NCBI RefSeq assembly: GCF_041381155.1
Contig: NC_091143.1
Span: 41,556,996 to 41,620,995 of the forward strand
DNA from: Argopecten irradians
Taxonomy: Eukaryota > Mollusca > Bivalvia > Pectinida > Pectinidae
Length of the DNA stretch: 64,000 nucleotides
Direction of reading: 5' to 3'
Shown here piece by piece: positions 59,901 to 64,000 of the stretch. Made by a program: the position numbers and the translations under genes. Every line of letters starts with the position of its first letter. Position 1 is the first letter of the stretch. Under the pieces are notes generated by a model. It was not told where the DNA came from and did not search any database. It worked only from the letters and a program-made list of their open reading frames with translations.

Positions 59901-62803
59901 TCCCTAGGTACCTGTACTCCCGCCCACTGGTCCCTCCCTTTCTCACCTATCCACCCCTCAATAGGTACCTGGTACTCATCCCACCCACTGGTCCCCGAAT
60001 TCCCTTTTCCCTCCATCCACCCCTCAATAGGTACCTGGTACTCCCACCCACTGGTCCCGAACTCCCTTTCTCATCCATCCACCCCTCCCTAGGTACCTGG
60101 TACTCCCGCCCACTGGTCCCGAACTCCCTTTCCTCCATCCACCCCTCCCTAGGTACCTGGTACTCCCACTGGTCCCCACGAACTCCCTTTCCCCATCCAT
60201 CCACCCCTCCCTAGGTACCTGGTACTCCCCGCCCACTGGTCCCGAACTCCCTTTCTCATCCATCCACCCCCCTCCCTAGGTACCTGGTACTCCCCGCCCA
60301 CTGGTCCCGAACTCCCTTTCCCCTCCATCCACCCCTCCCTAGGTACCTGGTACTCCCGCCCACTGGTCCCGAACTCCCTTTCCCCTCCATCCACCCCCTC
60401 CCTAGGTACCTGGTACTCCCGCCCACTGGTCCCGAACTCCCTTTCCCCATCCATCCACCCCTCCCTAGGTACCTGGTACTCCCACCCACTGGTCCCGAAC
60501 TCCCTTTCTCATCCATCCACCCCTCCCTAGGTACCTGGTACTCCCACCCACTGGTCCCGAACTCCCTTTCTCATCCATCCACCCCTCCCTAGGTACCTGG
60601 TACTCCCGCCCACTGGTCCCGAACTCCCTTTTCTCATCCATCCACCCACTCCCTAGGTACCTGGTACTCCCACCCACCCACTGGTCCCGAACTCCCTTTC
60701 CTCTCCATCCACCCCTCCCTGACCTAGGTACCTGGTACTCCCCCCACTGGTCCCCGAACTCCCTTCTCCCCATCCATCCCCCTCCCTAGGTACTGTACTC
60801 CCCCACTGTCCCGAATCCTTCCTCCATCCCCCCTAGGTACCTGGTACTCCCACCCACTGGTCCCGAATTCCCTTTCCCCTCCATCCACCCCTCCCTAGGT
60901 ACCTGGTACTCCCGCCCACTGGTCCCGAACTCCCTTTCCCCTCCATCCACCCCTCCCTAGGTACCTGGTACTCCCGCCCACTGGTCCCGAACTCCCTTTC
61001 TCATCCATCCACCCCTCAATAGGTACCTGGTACTCCCACCCACTGGTCCCGAACTCCCTTTCTCATCCATCTACCCCTCCCTAGGTACCTGGTACTCCCG
61101 CCCACTGGTCCCGAACTCCCTTTCCCCTCCATCCACCCCTCCCTAGGTACCTGGTACTCCCGCCCACTGGTCCCGAACTCCCTTTCTCATCCATCCACCC
61201 TCTCCCTAGGTACCTGGTACTACTCCCACACCCACTGGTCCCGAACTCCCTTTTCCCTCCATCCACCCCTCCCTAGGTACCTGGTACTCCCGCCCACTGG
61301 TCCCGAACTCCCTTTCTCATCCATCCACCCCGCCCTAGGTACCTGGTACTCCCACCCACTGGTCCCGAACTCCCTTTCCCCTCCATCCACCCCTCCCTAG
61401 GTACCTGGTACTCCCGCCCACTGGTCCCGAACTCCCTTTCCCCTCCATCCACCCCTCCCTAGGTACCTGGTACTCCCGCCCACTGGTCCCGAACTCCCTT
61501 TCTCATCCATCCACCCCTCCCTAGGTACCTGGTACTCCCACCCACTGGTCCCAAACTCCCTGTCTCATCCATCCACCCCTCCCTAGGTACCTGGTACTCC
61601 CACCCACTGGTCCCGAACTCCCTTTCCTTTCCCCTCCATCCACCCCTCCCTAGGTACCTGGTACTCCCGCCCACTGGTCCCGAACTCCCTTTCTCATCCA
61701 TCCACCCCTCCCTAGGTACCTGGTACTCCCACCCACTGGTCCCGAACTCCCTTCTCCATCCATCCACCCCTCCCTAGGTACCTGGTACTCCCACCCACTG
61801 GTCCCGAACTCCCTTTCCCCTCCATCCACCCCTCCCTAGGTACCTGGTACTACTCCCGCCCACTGGTCCCGAACTCCCTTTCTCATCCATCCACCCCTCC
61901 CTAGGTACCTGGTACTCCCGCCCACTGGTCCCAAACTTCAATGGCGTCCAACTCTCGACTACAAGTTTTGTTATAGTTGTCAATAGTAAAGACCTCCTTC
62001 TGCAATGGAAAGAAGCAAACACTTTCGAAAAATTTTCAAAATATTTATTAAAAATGAAAGAGGCAGAACAACTTTACCCCAAGATATTACCTATAAAATA
62101 AATGGCATTGTTTATACTTACATGTATATATGTGCGGTTACTCTGAATATAAAGTATCAGTAATTTGTTTACACCACATGTGACGTAAGTCATGAGAATC
62201 GATTTTGAATCATGAGCTGGTTGGAAACGCGTGAAAATCCAACCAAACCCGCACCTATAGCGGGCGAGTTGGTCACCGCTTTACCACTTGACCATCCTAT
62301 TAATCAATGTAAATTCGCGAAATTCAAATTTTCGCGTTATCTCGTGAGAGCTAGAACGAGAATTCAAATATTTCCCGAATAATTGACGCCAATTCCGATG
62401 TTTCGCGAATAATTGTACAAGACGGACAAATGACAGTAGAAACACTTGATCGCGAATTTATGTTTACCCGAATATGTAGGAAAAAAGACGCGATTTTTTT
62501 TTCCCGAAAATGAAATGGTGTAAGTATACTTAACTCCAGGAATTTCCAGATATATGTAAAGGAGAAGTGATAGTTTCCAAGTGCAAGGCCATCTATGTCA
62601 AGTCTCATCTGTTGGTTTGGGTGATCAAAGAAATAAGTTCCAGAAGCGTTCATTTGTTCAGTTATCCAGATCATTGCTGCGACATCCATAAACACTTTGC
62701 TCTGCCATTGTGTTGGGAACATACAATGGTAATCTTTTCTCGAGATCACAGAGGTAAGTACACCAAAGATACAAAGAAATGTCGTCAGTTTACGGTAATA
62801 CAT
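56954..62803 (-). CDS. Ependymin-related protein gene G
   Basis: Four open exons: 62534-62803, 61909-61999, 57747-57866, 56954-57108. Exon 1: signal peptide (LTTFLCIFGVLTSVIS), HCMFPTQWQSKVFMDV, GTYFFDHPNQQMRLDIDG, ending WKFLE. Exon 2: VFTIDNYNKTCSRE and VWDQWAGVPG. Exon 3: FKLTMSRYTLIRNGG, ITMDVKAG. Exon 4: TICTPIRVTFQDA, VNYEFLD, PTVFHTPTHCSK. Four cysteines conserved; about 210 residues. Two odd splice sites: the exon 1 donor position reads GAG followed by TTAAGT where the paralogues have GT (a GTATAC four bases on would shift the frame), and the exon 3 donor is GCAAGT, a permitted GC-AG type. Intron 2 is 4 kb, almost all a 62-bp array copied from the exon 2 end. The last donor is GTAGGT; without splicing a stop occurs at 56921. 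Probably a functional or very recently disabled secreted protein; the exon 1 donor decides. Confidence 0.72.
58085..61932. repeat. 62-bp minisatellite copied from the exon 2 / 5' splice site of gene G
   Basis: About 60 tandem units, plus-strand consensus ggtacctggtactcccgccc actggtcccgaactcccttt ctcatccatccacccctccc ta. On the gene strand each has gttcgggaccagtgggcggg, agtaccag, then gtacctaggg. Exon 2 ends gtttgggaccagtgggcggg, agtaccag, followed by gtacctaggg, so about 28 bases of exon plus donor and early intron are repeated. The array is continuous with exon 2 itself, which forms its right-hand edge. Unit subtypes (cccaccc/cccgccc; cccctcc/ctcatcc; ccctag/caatag) are interspersed, and units near 59520-59700 and 60770-60840 are disturbed. 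62 bp leaves a remainder of two, so frames cycle; ORFs with DQWVGVPGT are repeat artefacts. Confidence 0.95.
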
Positions 62804-64000
62804 CGAGTAGAGTTAGTGTTTTAACTGGAGTATTTTTTGTTTACAATCTATAATATCTTCTATACCACTATCGAAATTTTATTTCTAACGATTGTCGGGT
62901 TATATGTTATATGTCAGATATTGCTAGATGATAACATGTTAAATTGTGTCAATGTCATCTCACTAACCAATATCAGTCACATCACCATTATTATCTGTAC
63001 ATACCTTACCTTATAGCGATAATTTCATTTGAATGTTATTTTTGAAGTGTTTATAATATTTCAGATATTACTTTATTTTAGAATGATGTTATTCAGCCGT
63101 AACGTGTCAAATTATATCAATGTCATCTTGCAACTTAATACCAGTCATAGCACTATGGATTATCCGTAAATTTGCATATCTCATCTTATTTTAGTGACAT
63201 TTTTAACAGTGTTAAAACTACTTTGGCCTATCTATGGTATTTCGGTGATAATTTTATATCAGAATTAATCAAAATATTTTAGTTGTTTGTTTTTTCTCAG
63301 TAATTAACATCATAAAAGGTAGCCCTTTTTTGAGGCAGGTAACTTAAAAGATGCTACTTTAGCTTCAATCTGATTTTAACTTTTAACTTTCTCCTTCTGT
63401 AGTATTGTTAAGGGTTAAACTCATTTTATATACAACATGTTACAGTTATATATATATTGAATTACGCTTTTCGCGTTTTATGTGTAAAGAGATTAATGTT
63501 TCGCCAAATAGATTTCAATGTACAATAAAATATACTACTATTATCAAAGTTTATTTTGTTATTGTAGGCTTAAACTTTAACTAATGTCTAATACTGTGGA
63601 TTTAAAATAGGTGCAATAAAATATAAGCTATCCAAATTGATTTTCCCCCCAAACTAAAGTATTTTTTCCCGAAAGAAATAGCATAAAAATAATATACAGT
63701 ACAATGAAGGATATCCCATCATAGAAATGTTTAACGTAAGTAAACTTTAACCCCTCATGTAGACATTTTGACCCAATGACACATTGTACAGGTTATATTT
63801 GTTTAGACAAAATGTACCGGAATGATAAGCTATTACAAGGTGAATCAATGTACAGCTGTTTGTAAATTAATTCATGTCTCAGTTTTCCGCAGAGAGAACG
63901 CATTCAATAAAACAAACAAAAGAAGACGTTTCCTACACGTTACTTTTGCTTTCAATAATTATCATATTTTTTCGATAATATGGTATTATTTTATTTATTA
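62804..64000. other. Upstream of gene G, nothing recognised
   Basis: AT-rich presumed 5' flank of gene G. No exon, tRNA or repeat identified. No convincing core promoter could be chosen. Confidence 0.45.

Noticed and set aside
58057-61767. Many minus-strand ORFs rich in DQWVGVPGT and GWMDEKG
   Set aside because: They are the 62-bp array read in cycling frames. They derive from the exon 2 end but are not separate genes.
62219-62310. tRNA-like segment on the minus strand in intron 1 of gene G
   Set aside because: It has ggtcaagtggtaaagcg (A-box-like), but the B box is poor (ggtttggttggat) and no stems pair well. Probably an old SINE head at most.

Overview
The window looks like nuclear DNA of a lophotrochozoan, most likely a bivalve mollusc. 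It is AT-rich and intron-rich, with eukaryotic GT-AG splice sites. It carries a tRNA-derived SINE and other dispersed repeats of the kind I associate with bivalves, and a multigene cluster of ependymin-related secreted proteins, a family known to be expanded in molluscs. Assignment below 'bivalve-like' is inference.

Protein-coding content is one gene family. I can assemble seven ependymin-related (EPDR/MERP-like) loci, called A to G here, by matching exons between copies: A (12.6-15.9 kb, minus), B (22.9-26.4 kb, minus), C (27.5-29.7 kb, minus), D (32.2-34.3 kb, minus), E (38.9-44.7 kb, minus), F (47.7-50.5 kb, plus), G (57.0-62.8 kb, minus). All share four recognisable exons (about 270-279, 91-97, 119-129 and 155-158 nt), with intron phases 0, 1, 1 and a phase-0 splice-donor-like site at the end of exon 4. 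C, D and F read cleanly. A has three clean exons and a decayed exon-4-like sequence 7 kb downstream. B has stops at both conserved Trp codons of exon 2. E has a one-base deletion and a transposon inside exon 3. G reads openly, but its first donor is TT instead of GT and its third is GC.

Around the genes, 1-24 kb holds a duplicated array of tRNA-Cys(GCA) genes on the plus strand: six with canonical folds, one near-intact, and at least six degenerate or truncated. They lie in blocks that share flanks, partly inside gene introns and antisense to the genes. At 16.0-17.55 kb a 59-bp minisatellite (about 26 copies) ends 60 bp before the gene A start codon. D, E and F sit in segmental duplications; the F block is an inverted copy of the E block plus the D-E spacer. 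A 2-kb terminal-inverted-repeat element lies in the D-E spacer and carries three 128-bp units, each with a CCAAT box exactly 21 bp from a consensus RFX X-box.

The most unusual observation is that two introns contain minisatellites built from the adjacent exon end plus its own 5' splice site. In gene G, about 60 tandem 62-bp units repeat the end of exon 2 and its GTACCT donor. In gene E, and in short form in D and F, 43-44-bp units repeat the end of exon 3 and its donor. The gene A array has, on the gene strand, a TACTAAC plus CAG acceptor-like module in each unit. Transposons include a TTAA-flanked MITE family, a second TTAA-flanked element that splits the gene E array, a pogo/Tigger-like MITE, a hairpin element, a SINE with target duplications and a decayed LINE 3' fragment.
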